Of a DNA stretch of 64,000 bases, positions 1-10,945 are shown piece after piece. The DNA is from Muribaculaceae bacterium (GTDB lineage: Bacteria; Bacteroidota; Bacteroidia; Bacteroidales; Muribaculaceae). Below the pieces are notes generated by a model that was not told the DNA's origin, searched no databases, and worked only from the letters and a program-made list of their open reading frames with translations. The position numbers were made by a program, and so were the translations under genes. How positions within the stretch are numbered: the first letter of the stretch is position 1; every line of letters begins with the position of its first letter. The DNA is taken from contig JAFLTY010000007.1 in assembly GCA_022509065.1 (NCBI GenBank), positions 1-64,000 of the forward strand, in the 5' to 3' direction.

Positions 1-965
1 AAAAAGTCTTGATGTTGGAATCCAACAACTTTTACGGAAAGTTCGAGTTTAAACCATTGGAACCGGGCTATGGCATCACCGTGGGCAACGCCCTCCGACG
101 CGTTCTGTTGTCGTCGTTGGAAGGCTATGCAATCGCATCGATCAACATCGATGGCGTCAAGCACGAATTCGATACCATACCAGGCGTTAAGGAAGATGTT
201 ACCAACATTATCCTTAATCTGAAAAAGGTTGATCTCAAGCAGACCGTCGAAGATACCGATTTCGAAAAAGCCACCATCAAAGTATCGGGGGTGGAAGAGT
301 TTACGGCCGGTGACTTGGGCAAGGCTCTTAGCGGCTTTGAGGTACTCAACCCCAAACTTGTCATTTGTCATTTGGATCCCGATGCAAGTTTCAACATCAC
401 ATTGACCATCAATAAAGGTCGCGGCTGGGTTCCCGCCGAAGAAAACGATGTTCCGGCAGACGATATCAACACGCTTGCTATCGACTCGATATACACGCCG
501 ATAAAGAATGTCAAGTACACCGTTGAAAACTTCCGCGTCGACCAGAAAACCGACTACGATAAGCTCACCATCGAAATCACCACCAACGGTTCGATACAGC
601 CTAAGGAGGCACTCAAGGAAGCGTCAAAAATCCTCATCCATCATTTCATGCTCTTCAGCGATGAAAAGATGACCATAGAGGAAAATCAAAAAGGCGACAA
701 CGACGAATTTGACGAAGAAGTGTTGCACATGCGTCAACTCCTCAAAACCAAACTCGTTGACATGAACCTCTCTGTACGCGCCCTCAACTGCCTTAAGAGC
801 GCTGAAGTAGAAACCCTCGGAGAATTGGTTGAATATAACAAAAACGACCTGCTCAAATTCCGCAACTTCGGTAGAAAATCGCTTACCGAACTCGACGAAT
901 TCCTGAACGAGTTAAATCTTTCGTTCGGAATGGATACTTCAAGATATAAATTAGATAAAGAGTAA
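1..965 (+). CDS. rpoA: RNA polymerase subunit alpha (5' end cut by window)
   Basis: This is the alpha subunit of RNA polymerase, which nucleates core assembly and contacts upstream promoter DNA and regulators. The N-terminal assembly domain is recognised by the [20 protein letters not shown] stretch. The C-terminal DNA-binding domain carries [20 protein letters not shown] and a [12 protein letters not shown] helix. The frame is open to the left edge and already reads K-V-L before the first ATG at 12, as in the interior of other Bacteroidota RpoA proteins (about 330 residues), so the true start lies outside the window. The stop is at 963-965. The next gene, rplQ, begins 16 bases on, the usual rpoA-rplQ order at the end of the ribosomal alpha operon. 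Confidence 0.97.
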   Translation, partial: KVLMLESNNFYGKFEFKPLEPGYGITVGNALRRVLLSSLEGYAIASINIDGVKHEFDTIPGVKEDVTNIILNLKKVDLKQTVEDTDFEKATIKVSGVEEFTAGDLGKALSGFEVLNPKLVICHLDPDASFNITLTINKGRGWVPAEENDVPADDINTLAIDSIYTPIKNVKYTVENFRVDQKTDYDKLTIEITTNGSIQPKEALKEASKILIHHFMLFSDEKMTIEENQKGDNDEFDEEVLHMRQLLKTKLVDMNLSVRALNCLKSAEVETLGELVEYNKNDLLKFRNFGRKSLTELDEFLNELNLSFGMDTSRYKLDKE

Positions 966-981
966 AGAGACATAAACAACG

Positions 982-1512
982 ATGAGACACGCAAAAAAAT
1001 TCAATCATCTCAGCCGTAAAAAAGCGCATCGCGACTCCCTCCTGGCTAACATGACCGTTTCGCTGATATTGAAGAAACGCATTTTTACGACTCTTGCCAA
1101 AGCCAAAGCGCTGAGAGTATATGCTGAACCGCTAATCAACCGTGCCAAAGAAGACACCATGACCAACCGTCGTGTTGTATTCTCGTATCTTCAGAACAAA
1201 GAGGCCATCAAAGAACTCTTTAATGATGTGGCACAGAAAATAGCAGACCGCCCCGGTGGCTATACACGCATCCTTAAGACAGGTAATCGTCTGGGTGACA
1301 ATGCCAAGACATGCTTTATCGAGCTTGTAGACTATAACGAAGCAATGTTGAAAGACACCAAGGCTTCGAAAGCAAAAGCAACACGCCGTTCGCGCCGTTC
1401 GAAAGCCAAAGAAGAAGTGGCACGCGCCGTTGAAGCTCCTACTGCCGCTGAAAAAGAACTTCCCGCAGCCGAGCCTGAAACCCCGGCTACCGAAGCTCCT
1501 GCCGCAGAATAA
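982..1512 (+). CDS. rplQ: 50S ribosomal protein L17
   Basis: L17 is a large-subunit ribosomal protein. The conserved core fills the first ~115 residues: [20 protein letters not shown] at the start, then an NLL-type stretch ([10 protein letters not shown]) and a RPGGYTRI motif with a FIELVDYNE end. The protein is 176 residues, longer than the ~120 typical of most bacteria, because it ends in a basic [16 protein letters not shown] stretch followed by an Ala/Glu/Pro-rich tail. Such tails are common in Bacteroidota L17 and are probably disordered. It is co-transcribed with rpoA and followed at once by a strong hairpin, so it is the last gene of its operon. Confidence 0.97.
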   Translation: MRHAKKFNHLSRKKAHRDSLLANMTVSLILKKRIFTTLAKAKALRVYAEPLINRAKEDTMTNRRVVFSYLQNKEAIKELFNDVAQKIADRPGGYTRILKTGNRLGDNAKTCFIELVDYNEAMLKDTKASKAKATRRSRRSKAKEEVARAVEAPTAAEKELPAAEPETPATEAPAAE

Positions 1513-1534
1513 AGCATTTTATTCAACAATAAAG

Positions 1535-1578
1535 AATCAGACAGACGCACTCCCGAAAAGGAGCGCGTCTGTCTGATT
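1535..1578 (+). terminator. Hairpin terminator after rplQ
   Basis: A perfect 14-bp inverted repeat (AATCAGACAGACGC at 1535-1548 with GCGTCTGTCTGATT at 1565-1578) continues inward with CTCC/GGAG around a CGAAAA loop. No long T-run follows, so the end may be less sharp than a classical intrinsic terminator. It sits 22 bases after the rplQ stop. Confidence 0.8.
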
Positions 1579-1743
1579 AAAGTTAGTATTCAAAGTTGTG
1601 AGAAATTCGAGTTGAAACGATTAAATAAAAAACTGCACCTATCGTCAAAAAACAGCAACTCAATATTATTTGAACGAAAAATTCCACGCGAAAAATTAAA
1701 ATCACGTTCTCGGCTTATTACATCCTCAAGCGTGATATTTGTT

Positions 1744-1774
1744 TTTGTTGTTTGAGGGAAAATGACTAACTTTG
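1744..1774 (+). promoter_or_regulatory. Promoter of eno (Bacteroidota consensus)
   Basis: TTTG at 1744-1747 and TAACTTTG at 1767-1774 are separated by 19 bases. This matches the -33 TTTG / -7 TAnnTTTG consensus of the Bacteroidota primary sigma factor. Transcription would start near 1780, giving a leader of about 55 bases before the enolase ATG at 1836. The 1579-1743 stretch between the rplQ terminator and this promoter is A+T-rich and shows nothing else I can name. Confidence 0.75.
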
Positions 1775-1817
1775 CGGTAACAAAACGACACTAATTTAAA
1801 CTCTTATACTAACTTAA

Positions 1818-3122
<1,305 letters not shown>

Positions 3123-3140
3123 TATTCTACTTTAAAATAT

Positions 3141-3184
3141 CATCGGCGCCTCTGAATAAAAAATCCCAGAGGCGCCGATGTTTT
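3141..3184 (+). terminator. Intrinsic terminator after eno
   Basis: A perfect 14-bp stem (CATCGGCGCCTCTG at 3141-3154 with CAGAGGCGCCGATG at 3167-3180) encloses an A-rich 12-base loop and is followed by TTTTG. It lies between the convergent eno and DUF1460 genes and could serve both strands. Confidence 0.88.
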
Positions 3185-3223
3185 GTCTAAAAGTCAACGC
3201 TTTTCTCTCAAAAAGTAGACATG

Positions 3224-4093
3224 TTAATCGTTTAGACGGAAAACGCGCAAACCTGTCAAGTGTTTGTTGCGTTTCATGAATTCCGCCAAAGGAACAGAAG
3301 TCACGGTTACTTTGCCTACAGAGCTGGACGCATGCATCAGATAAGGTTCGTCATCAATGAGAACGACAATTCCCATGTGATAGACATCAAGATTTTTCAA
3401 ATTTGATGTGAGTGCTACCAGGTCGCCGGTCTTAAATGCCTTTTTAGTGGCTTTGTCGCCAAGGTCTATCGTTTTGATGTAAGGATAACGGTGATTTCGG
3501 AATCCGTTTTCAATCTCGCATATACGCTCATACTCTGTCGAATCGGATAAAGCGGTGTAATTGTCACGGTTTGATGTCATGTAATTGATGGTCTTTACGA
3601 CATAATTCACCTTGGGAAAGGTAGGAGTGACGTCTTTCATATTCCCGCGGTACGCGTTGTCAATTATCCAGTTCGAAATGTAATGCAACCTGGAGGCATA
3701 GCCATCCATATGGCCGTTGCGGTAGCGGATTTTTTCCAGGTTATGTACAAAATCGCGCCATGAGTTGCGTCCTTCGCCGATAGTAAGAGCAAGCGCGGCT
3801 ACCGTCTCGACAAAAGTGGTGCAGTCGAGTTCTTCAACATTTACCGTCAGTACCTCCGGCATCCCCGAATCGACTTCGAGAGTATGTCCAACGTATGGAG
3901 TATCGATAAACATGCGGCCTATCATCTCGATGCGCTCGCCCGGAGTGCCGGGATCATTGGCGGTAACCGTATTCAATATCTCCGTGATGCGAAGAGTGTC
4001 TGTCCCTTCGTTATGAAACCGTATGTTCTGGCTAACTGTGGGAAGATTACAGCTAAGTGCCAACAGAATGGTTATATAAAGTACTTTTTTCAT
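3224..4093 (-). CDS. Secreted DUF1460 (N-acetylmuramoyl-L-alanine amidase-like) protein
   Basis: This is a 289-residue exported protein of the DUF1460 family, a papain/NlpC-like fold usually described as N-acetylmuramoyl-L-alanine amidase-like; cell-wall peptide cleavage is the family inference. An N-terminal hydrophobic signal (residues 1-22) contains a Cys at 15 that might be a weak lipobox. The probable catalytic Cys91 lies in EELDCTTFVETV, and the His in DVYHMGIVVL about 150 residues later fits the Cys-His arrangement. It is transcribed alone, convergent with eno. A -7-like TAATTTTG lies on its strand at 4142-4135 but I see no matching -33 element. It borders the SusCD/GHL10 locus, which may also act on cell-wall glycans. 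Confidence 0.85.
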   Translation of the reverse strand: MKKVLYITILLALSCNLPTVSQNIRFHNEGTDTLRITEILNTVTANDPGTPGERIEMIGRMFIDTPYVGHTLEVDSGMPEVLTVNVEELDCTTFVETVAALALTIGEGRNSWRDFVHNLEKIRYRNGHMDGYASRLHYISNWIIDNAYRGNMKDVTPTFPKVNYVVKTINYMTSNRDNYTALSDSTEYERICEIENGFRNHRYPYIKTIDLGDKATKKAFKTGDLVALTSNLKNLDVYHMGIVVLIDDEPYLMHASSSVGKVTVTSVPLAEFMKRNKHLTGLRVFRLND

Positions 4094-4395
4094 GCGCGTT
4101 GTTGTTTAAGAAGCTTAAAAGATGATTATGAAAGCAAAATTACAATTTTTTTTGAATATAAATGAAAAATATAAAGGCATAAAATATCAAACCGAACATG
4201 AACCGAATACGTAAAATTGACGGCAGATCCAATCCCAAAACAAATAAAAAATCACCAAAGGCATAGGAACTTTTAGGTGAGTTGTCCCTAAGTAACGGAA
4301 ATTGAAAGAAAGCTGGTTAAGTTAATTTTGATAACTAAAAATAAGTTAATATTCGCTAAAATAATCAAAAGAATAGATGCTTTAAGTCAAAATAT

Positions 4396-4426
4396 CTTGC
4401 TATTCACAGAAATAATGCTAAATTTG
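4396..4426 (+). promoter_or_regulatory. Probable promoter of the susC-like locus
   Basis: CTTG at 4396-4399 and TAAATTTG at 4419-4426 are 19 bases apart, matching the Bacteroidota promoter spacing with one mismatch in the -33 box. A start near 4432 would leave a leader of about 300 bases before the susC ATG. Confidence 0.6.
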
Positions 4427-4431
4427 TACTA

Positions 4432-4733
4432 ATTAAAACGGGCAAGACATCCAGTGGGTGTCTGCTTATTTTATCCTTGTCAGGGTAACACGCTGACAGT
4501 CAATGATTAGTATAACCAATCAATACCATCGAAATCAGACATCCCTCATTTTAAATAGTTAAGCCGTAATACAGGGTACATCATTTAGGAATACGCCTCT
4601 TTTTCGGCATCAGGATCAATCACGACTCTCTCTGTTGCGCCGGCCGCCGCGCGTCAAAAGACGGCAAAACCAACTAAAACCAATCAAAACCAAGAGAAAA
4701 TTAACCTTGAATAAAAACCAATCAAAAGTAATT
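4432..4733 (+). promoter_or_regulatory. Long structured 5' leader of the susC-like gene
   Basis: About 300 bases separate the predicted transcription start from the susC ATG. Near the 5' end are a hairpin of GACATCC/GGGTGTC type (4445-4463) and one of TGTCAG/CTGACA (about 4478-4498). The last 70 bases are A/C-rich and carry AAAACCAA at 4666, 4676 and 4686 (exact 10-base period) and again at 4714. This looks like a leader with regulatory content rather than coding sequence. The rest of the 4094-4395 gap is A+T-rich with no gene I can support. Confidence 0.5.
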
Positions 4734-7700
4734 ATGAAAAAACAGCTATTACTACTGTTGTTTTCCCTGCTGGCGATGACCGGTTGGTCTCGAATCGTCA
4801 CAGGTACGGTCACAGATGCTTCTGATGGAGACGAACCGCTCATGGGCGTTTCGGTCACTCTGAAAGGCAAGACTGTGGGCGTTTCGACCGACATCGACGG
4901 TAAGTATTCGATCGATGTGCCCAATGACAAAGCCGTTCTGGTATTCTCTTTCGTGGGAATGAAGACGCACAGCGAAACCGTGGGAAGCCGCGATGTCGTT
5001 AACGTTTCGATGAGCAGCGACGCCGAATTGCTCGGCGAAGTTGTGGTCACCGCCATGGGACAGAGCCAATCAAAAGCAAAACTTACTTATTCGGTACAAG
5101 ACCTAAAGGCCGACGAAGTGCTTGCCGGTGGATCGGCCAACTTTGCCAACGACCTTCAAGGTAAAGTGTCGGGTCTACAGGTATCTAACTCCGGTGGTTC
5201 GCCCAACTCGGCGTCACAGATTATCATTCGAGCCATCTCATCGGTGAATAACGCTCAGAGTAACGAACCGCTTTTCGTTATTGACGGTATGCCGGTACGA
5301 GGCGGAGCGTCATCGATAGCCGATATCAACACCAACGATATCGAGTCGATGTCGGTACTGAAAGGCGCGGCTGCTTCGGCTCTCTACGGTCAGGAAGGTG
5401 CTAACGGTGTAATCCTTATCACCACAAAGAGCGGTAAGGATGGCCAGCTCACTATCACAGCCAACGGCGGATGGGAGTTCAGCAATGTGCTTCGTCTCCC
5501 GAAATTGCAACGTGAGTATATCGGAGGTGCCAACGGACTTTATACCACCAACGCAACAGGCGGTTGGGGACCCCGTCTTGAATCGACCGACCAGGTTTAC
5601 GATAATGTCGGCGAGTTTCTCGGCACCGGTTTCATGCAAAAATACGACCTGTCTCTCTCAGGTGGTAACGAAAGATTCTCGGCTTATGCTTCGGCCAACC
5701 TTATGGACAACACCGGTGTAGTTCCCAACGACTATAAGAAACGTATCGGTGTATTCGTAAAGGGTGAATTCAATCCTTCGAAAGCCATGAAGATAATGTT
5801 GTCGACCAACTTTATCGACACGAAGAGCCGTGGTTTCGGTAACTCGATGTCCACTATCTATGGATGGGCCATTAACCGTAACATGGCCGACTATGAACTG
5901 GCTAACGGGCTTCCTAACTGGAGCAACCGCTATGACAACTGGGACGAGCTTACCAACGACCAACGTGTTGGCGCTACTGTGTCACCCTATTACGGACGTT
6001 ATAATGACCGTTCGAGCACCGAAAGCAGCCGTGTCATCATCAACGGCCAGATACAATGGGAACCGGTCAAAAATTTGACCTTCACCGGTAAACTGGCGTA
6101 TGACAAAGGATGGTCGTCCTACGAGTCGGCCACAGTTCCGCGTTACTCGACAAACGCTGACGAGTTCATATGGGATGATGTTTACGATTCAGATGGTAAT
6201 GTCACAGGTAAGACTTTCCCCTCGGCTATTAAAGAAGCGTACGACCAGCGCATGGGTGCATATTCGTTCACCCCGTCACGCAGCGAACGTTTCACCGCTC
6301 AATTACTCGGTAACTATTATTGGAACATCAACGAGAACTTTAATCTGAATTTCTTCCTTGGTGCCGAGTATTCACAGACCTCAAGCTATTCGGCGGGTAT
6401 GGGTGGTTATCACTTCATGCTCGAAGGTGACTTCATTTCGATGAACAACCTTGACAATACCTACCTCCACTATGGCAGCGGTGACTATCAGGTTTACCTG
6501 AATCACTCTAAACGTAACAAATTCGGTTACTTCGGTGAAATCCGTTTTGACTATCAGTCAATCATTATGGCGTCTGTAACCGGACGTCTGGACGGTTCGT
6601 CTACCCTTAAGCAGATGACCGCCACTTATTTCTATCCCTCGTTCACCGGTGCTATCAACTTTGTACGCTTGTTTAACATACCTCGCAATGTGATGAGCTT
6701 CGGTAAGATTCGCGGTAACTGGGCGAAAGTAGGTAAAGATGCTCCCGCTAACCAGTTCTCTGACAACTACAAACAGTGGTCAACATTCCCCGACCAAGGT
6801 TTCGGTGTAAACCCGACCATATCGAAAGCTATCACCCTTCAGCCTGAAATGACAAAATCGTGGGAAGTAGGTGCCGAGCTCCGTTTCTTCAACGACCGCA
6901 CACGTCTTGATGTCGCATGGTACAACACCACAGTTGATAACCAGATAGTAACAGTGCGCGTGTCGCCTTCATCGGGTACCATCCTTCAGACACGTAACGA
7001 AGGTTGTATCGAGAACAAGGGTCTTGAAGTGACAGCCAGCCAGGATATTCTCCAACTCAAAGACTTCACCTGGACAGCAAACGTCAACTTCTCGTTTAAC
7101 CGCGGACGCGTTGTTTCGCTTCCCGAAGATGTCAGCGAAATCACAGGTACTCAGTACGGTGATATCTTCCCGTCGGCTTACGCCGGAGGCTCGACCACCG
7201 GTTTGTCCGGTATCGATTACCTGCGTAACGAATACGGTCAAATACTTATAGACGAAAGCGGTCTTCCCCGTATATCGCCTAAAAAAGACACTTATATCGG
7301 TAACCGTGAACCCAGCTGTCTGCTTGGTGTCGGTTCGACATTCACATGGAAAAACCTCGGCGTATCGTTCCTCTTTGACGGCCGTTTCGGAGGTGATGTC
7401 GCAAACATAACAGGCCGCAGCTTGACCAGCAACGGTATGAGCGCACAGTTACTGCCTTACCGCAATCACAAGGTCATCTTCAAAGGTGTTGTCGAACAGC
7501 CCGACGGTACTTATGTCGAAAACACAACTCCCGTCATCTTCGACCAGACAACATTCAACAACTATTATTACAACGTTTCGTCCAACTATATCGAGGACGG
7601 TTCATATTGTCGTCTTAGCTTCGTAACCGTATCGTACGACTTCACCAGCCTGATGCGTTCGCTGGGTAGCCGCAACCCCGTCAAGGGTCTTAAGTGTTCG

Positions 7701-7856
7701 GTAACAGGCCGCAACCTGTTCCTGCTCACCAAGTACTCAGGTTCTGACCCACAGATCATGCCTTCAGCTGCCAACGGTACCGGCGGTATGGGTATAGACA
7801 ACTTCTCGGTTCCCTCGATGCGTAGCTTCAACTTCAATCTAAACGTTACTTTCTAA
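4734..7856 (+). CDS. SusC/RagA-family TonB-dependent outer-membrane transporter
   Basis: This is an outer-membrane TonB-dependent transporter that would import a SusD-captured ligand, probably an oligosaccharide or peptide. I place the start at ATG 4734 (MKKQLLLLLFSLLAMTGWS, a signal peptide) rather than at an in-frame upstream codon that would add a non-signal basic leader; the protein is then 1040 residues. Order: signal peptide, carboxypeptidase-regulatory-like beta-sandwich (RIVTGTVTDASDGDEPLMGV, residues ~20-100), plug domain (GEVVVTAMG to SALYGQEGANGVILITTKSG), then a long barrel ending in a short aromatic-ended strand (NFNLNVTF). It is 31 bases upstream of its SusD partner. The substrate cannot be read from the sequence. 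Confidence 0.95.
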   Translation: MKKQLLLLLFSLLAMTGWSRIVTGTVTDASDGDEPLMGVSVTLKGKTVGVSTDIDGKYSIDVPNDKAVLVFSFVGMKTHSETVGSRDVVNVSMSSDAELLGEVVVTAMGQSQSKAKLTYSVQDLKADEVLAGGSANFANDLQGKVSGLQVSNSGGSPNSASQIIIRAISSVNNAQSNEPLFVIDGMPVRGGASSIADINTNDIESMSVLKGAAASALYGQEGANGVILITTKSGKDGQLTITANGGWEFSNVLRLPKLQREYIGGANGLYTTNATGGWGPRLESTDQVYDNVGEFLGTGFMQKYDLSLSGGNERFSAYASANLMDNTGVVPNDYKKRIGVFVKGEFNPSKAMKIMLSTNFIDTKSRGFGNSMSTIYGWAINRNMADYELANGLPNWSNRYDNWDELTNDQRVGATVSPYYGRYNDRSSTESSRVIINGQIQWEPVKNLTFTGKLAYDKGWSSYESATVPRYSTNADEFIWDDVYDSDGNVTGKTFPSAIKEAYDQRMGAYSFTPSRSERFTAQLLGNYYWNINENFNLNFFLGAEYSQTSSYSAGMGGYHFMLEGDFISMNNLDNTYLHYGSGDYQVYLNHSKRNKFGYFGEIRFDYQSIIMASVTGRLDGSSTLKQMTATYFYPSFTGAINFVRLFNIPRNVMSFGKIRGNWAKVGKDAPANQFSDNYKQWSTFPDQGFGVNPTISKAITLQPEMTKSWEVGAELRFFNDRTRLDVAWYNTTVDNQIVTVRVSPSSGTILQTRNEGCIENKGLEVTASQDILQLKDFTWTANVNFSFNRGRVVSLPEDVSEITGTQYGDIFPSAYAGGSTTGLSGIDYLRNEYGQILIDESGLPRISPKKDTYIGNREPSCLLGVGSTFTWKNLGVSFLFDGRFGGDVANITGRSLTSNGMSAQLLPYRNHKVIFKGVVEQPDGTYVENTTPVIFDQTTFNNYYYNVSSNYIEDGSYCRLSFVTVSYDFTSLMRSLGSRNPVKGLKCSVTGRNLFLLTKYSGSDPQIMPSAANGTGGMGIDNFSVPSMRSFNFNLNVTF

Positions 7857-7887
7857 GCTCTCACTCATCAAAATACCATCATTAACC

Positions 7888-9756
7888 ATGACTATATTCA
7901 ATATCAATAAGATAAAATCACTGGCTTTGGCTGCACTGGTGGGTGTGGCAATGACAAGCTGTGATGATGTTCTGTACGAGAATGTCAATCCCGACGTGGC
8001 GCACCGCAACACATGCGAACTGGGACTTCCGGTATTGGTTTTCTATGCCGGCCAGACTGTTTACGACCATGCCGAATACAACGTCTATCTGTCACAGTGC
8101 CTTACCACCATGGGCAAAAGTCAGACAGGTACATACGCCTACAAGAGCGGATGGCAGTTCCTGACCATGAACCGTCACCCACAGTGGCGTCGTCACTTCT
8201 ATGACATAGGTGTCAACGGCAAGGAAATGATTGAGAATTCGCGCGAAATCAACTCGCCCAATTTCGAACTCATAGCTCGAACCATCCAGTTGATGTCGAC
8301 CCAGCTCACCACCGACACCTTCGGTGAGATGCCCCGCAGCGAGGCTTATCAGTCCAACTCGCCCCACTATGACAGCCAACCCTCGATCTACGAGTGGATG
8401 TTCCAGGAAGCCGAGGATTTAATCGCCATGTACGAAGATCCCGAAATAGTGAACTGCCCCACAAACCAGACCATTACACCGAAGATGGATCGCGTTTACG
8501 GTGGCGACCTCAACAAATGGAAAGGTCTTGTATATGCCGTGAAGGCTCGTCTCCTTCTCCGCAACATCCCCAATGTCGACACATCATCAGGCATTTGCCA
8601 GAAAATTATCGACACAGCTCAGAAAGCTATCGACTGCTGGCGCTCGGGAGACCTTCTTTACGGCTCGTGGTTCGGTAATGAACCTCGTTACAACTTTGAC
8701 GGCGGCACAGGCGAATCGTCGGCACAGTGGAGTTCGGCACAGCCCATCATCAACGCATGGGAATCCCGCGCCAACCTCCTGTCGTCGGCTGTTCCCTCCA
8801 AGTTCTTCATCGAAGACTGCATGGGCGTTATCGATCCAGGTGACGAATTAAAACAGGGATTTTGGGACACAGGTAACGGTTACGGAGCAGATCCCCGTCT
8901 GATGCTTATCCTTAAACCTCAGAACGGTCCTGTTTCAGCATCTAAAGCTACCCAATCCCGTGTGATGATTCGTTATCTTGAGAATAACATAGGCGCCGGT
9001 TCAACATTCAAACAGACGAACTTCCCTGATTTATATGCTGGCGCTTACGCAGGCGGTACGGACGCTTATACCGCAATCTTCACCATGGAAGAGCTTTACT
9101 TTATACAGGCTGAGGCTTACTATTGGATGAACAACAAGGTGAAAGCTTGCGAACTTGCAAAAGAAGCAACCCAATGGAACATACAACGTCACCTTGACCG
9201 GTTCCTTATGGAGAGCGGCGGATCATATCCCGATAAAGAAAATAAACCCGGCAATGCCAGCGCTCAGAGTCGTTACGAACGCCAGGTTAACGCATTCCTT
9301 GACAACGTGACAGAAAGCAGAACAAAAGCCGCTGAAGAAATCGGCAATAAACACTGGTTCTTCTCGCCCGAAAACTTCAACCTGAGCGACCTCATGATAC
9401 AGAAATACATATCAATGTATCTGCAGCCCGAACAGTGGACAGACATGCGTCGTTATCACTATTCGAACAACCGTAACGGTTATGGCATAGGTTCAAGCAA
9501 GGAAATAGTTTATCCCACACTTCGTCGCCCCTACAACCTCTATCAGGCACAATGGGTTGACGGTCTTACCGATGCTGAAAAAGAAAACACATGGGTTCAG
9601 CGCCTCAATCCCGACCCCGAAACCGAGCCTAAGTACAACAAGGCCGAGCTCGAACGTCTGGGCGCTTACAACGACCACATGTGGTTGCGCAAACCAATGA
9701 TATGGGCGCACGCCGAAGGTCAAGTTCGCTCTCTTACCGAAGAAACCGAACTCTAA
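7888..9756 (+). CDS. SusD/RagB-family surface lipoprotein
   Basis: This is the ligand-capturing lipoprotein partner of the upstream SusC-like transporter. The N-terminus has a signal with lipobox AMTSC (lipidated Cys25) followed by DD, a pattern compatible with export to the cell surface. The 622-residue length is within the family's upper range. The MEELYFIQAEAYYWMNNKVKA helical segment (about residues 390-415) is the typical TPR-like region, and the C-terminus has the WTDMRRY and YPTLRRPYN type region seen in SusD-like proteins. It is 31 bases from susC and 62 from the next lipoprotein gene, so co-transcription is likely. Confidence 0.93.
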   Translation: MTIFNINKIKSLALAALVGVAMTSCDDVLYENVNPDVAHRNTCELGLPVLVFYAGQTVYDHAEYNVYLSQCLTTMGKSQTGTYAYKSGWQFLTMNRHPQWRRHFYDIGVNGKEMIENSREINSPNFELIARTIQLMSTQLTTDTFGEMPRSEAYQSNSPHYDSQPSIYEWMFQEAEDLIAMYEDPEIVNCPTNQTITPKMDRVYGGDLNKWKGLVYAVKARLLLRNIPNVDTSSGICQKIIDTAQKAIDCWRSGDLLYGSWFGNEPRYNFDGGTGESSAQWSSAQPIINAWESRANLLSSAVPSKFFIEDCMGVIDPGDELKQGFWDTGNGYGADPRLMLILKPQNGPVSASKATQSRVMIRYLENNIGAGSTFKQTNFPDLYAGAYAGGTDAYTAIFTMEELYFIQAEAYYWMNNKVKACELAKEATQWNIQRHLDRFLMESGGSYPDKENKPGNASAQSRYERQVNAFLDNVTESRTKAAEEIGNKHWFFSPENFNLSDLMIQKYISMYLQPEQWTDMRRYHYSNNRNGYGIGSSKEIVYPTLRRPYNLYQAQWVDGLTDAEKENTWVQRLNPDPETEPKYNKAELERLGAYNDHMWLRKPMIWAHAEGQVRSLTEETEL

Positions 9757-9818
9757 CCGCAGCAAACGTATAATGTTATAAACTTGAAAACCACAACCAA
9801 CAAAACAAATTCTGAAAA

Positions 9819-10904
9819 ATGAAAAAATCCAATATATTGCTCGCTTTAGCAGCCGCAGCTGTAATAACCCTGCCTGCGTGCAGCACCCGCGACACCTTAG
9901 AGGAAGTGTTGATAGTTGGCCAGGAAGTGCCTACGTGCTCGTGGGAAGTCGGTTCGACAGTATGTAAAGCCGGAGAATCTTTCTCATTCCATGGTAAGTA
10001 CAACATTCCCGAAGGGCGCAAAGGCAACTATTGCGAAGTATGGTACAGAGTGATGCGAGAAGAGAGCGCTGCCGCAACAGTAGGTCTCACAGGCTCATCG
10101 CTCAGTTATACCAAAACATTTGCCTCTAACGACACTATGCGCGCCTATCAGCCCATAGCCCGTTACGATCACTCGCAGGCCGAGTGGACCAACCACATGT
10201 TTGAAATAGACGGTGAAGTTGAAGTTTCCCGCACACTCTCGCCCGTGTCATGGGTAGAAGTGGAAAATTGGGATGCCGATCGTTATAACTCATACTATCC
10301 CGCCAACTTCGCGGCTGAGTTCACTGCCGAAGTCATCAATTACCTGACTAAGGACTCGACATACTATAACGCTTTGCGTACAGTGTATATCAATCATCCT
10401 TTCACCAACGAACAGTTCGCGGAGGTTAACCAAAAATACACTTTAAATTTCCCCACTGATTTCGATTTGACTCAGGACGACCAGGCAGCCGGTGACAAAT
10501 CGAAAGCATGGTTCTCGACCACCACGCCTTCTGACGAGGCTATTGTAGGTTATTACTATACCACAGTTGAAAACGGTCACACAATCATTCACGAAGTCGG
10601 TAAGGATGTCAACCTTGAAGACGGTAAAAATTACTATCCCGTCTATGATTCGGCTCCCTGGGTGTTCTGTCGCTATAACGACGACCTCGGTTCAATAATC
10701 AGCACAGTACGCGCAGAGTATATACCCGCATTCAAGGATCTACTCGCTACTATCACCTTCTCCGAATGGATTTACGACGGAGCAAACAAAGTGTATAAAG
10801 TGGATTTCTCACGCAAATACAGCCTTCAGAGCCAGTTCCGCGTGTATGACAGCGAAGGCGAGGAAGGTATTGCGTCGGATGTCCGCGAAATCTCAGTCAA
10901 CTAA
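9819..10904 (+). CDS. Uncharacterised surface lipoprotein of the SusCD locus
   Basis: I do not recognise the family of this 361-residue protein. It begins with a lipoprotein signal (MKKSNILLALAAAAVITLPACS, lipidated Cys21). The remainder is predicted mostly beta from its alternating pattern and aromatic content; residues ~38-130 could be a beta-sandwich domain. Its place directly after SusD, with the same orientation and short spacing, is where surface glycan-binding proteins are usually found in such loci. That role is therefore the positional inference, not something shown by a motif. No catalytic signature was noticed. Confidence 0.8.
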   Translation: MKKSNILLALAAAAVITLPACSTRDTLEEVLIVGQEVPTCSWEVGSTVCKAGESFSFHGKYNIPEGRKGNYCEVWYRVMREESAAATVGLTGSSLSYTKTFASNDTMRAYQPIARYDHSQAEWTNHMFEIDGEVEVSRTLSPVSWVEVENWDADRYNSYYPANFAAEFTAEVINYLTKDSTYYNALRTVYINHPFTNEQFAEVNQKYTLNFPTDFDLTQDDQAAGDKSKAWFSTTTPSDEAIVGYYYTTVENGHTIIHEVGKDVNLEDGKNYYPVYDSAPWVFCRYNDDLGSIISTVRAEYIPAFKDLLATITFSEWIYDGANKVYKVDFSRKYSLQSQFRVYDSEGEEGIASDVREISVN

Positions 10905-10945
10905 TAATTCGAATCCCGTATAAACCGATTAATTCTCTTTGAAAA

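Noticed and set aside
4635..4733. Upstream in-frame start for the SusC-like gene
   Set aside because: It would add 33 basic residues before a clear signal peptide, and the stretch contains the repeat-rich leader.
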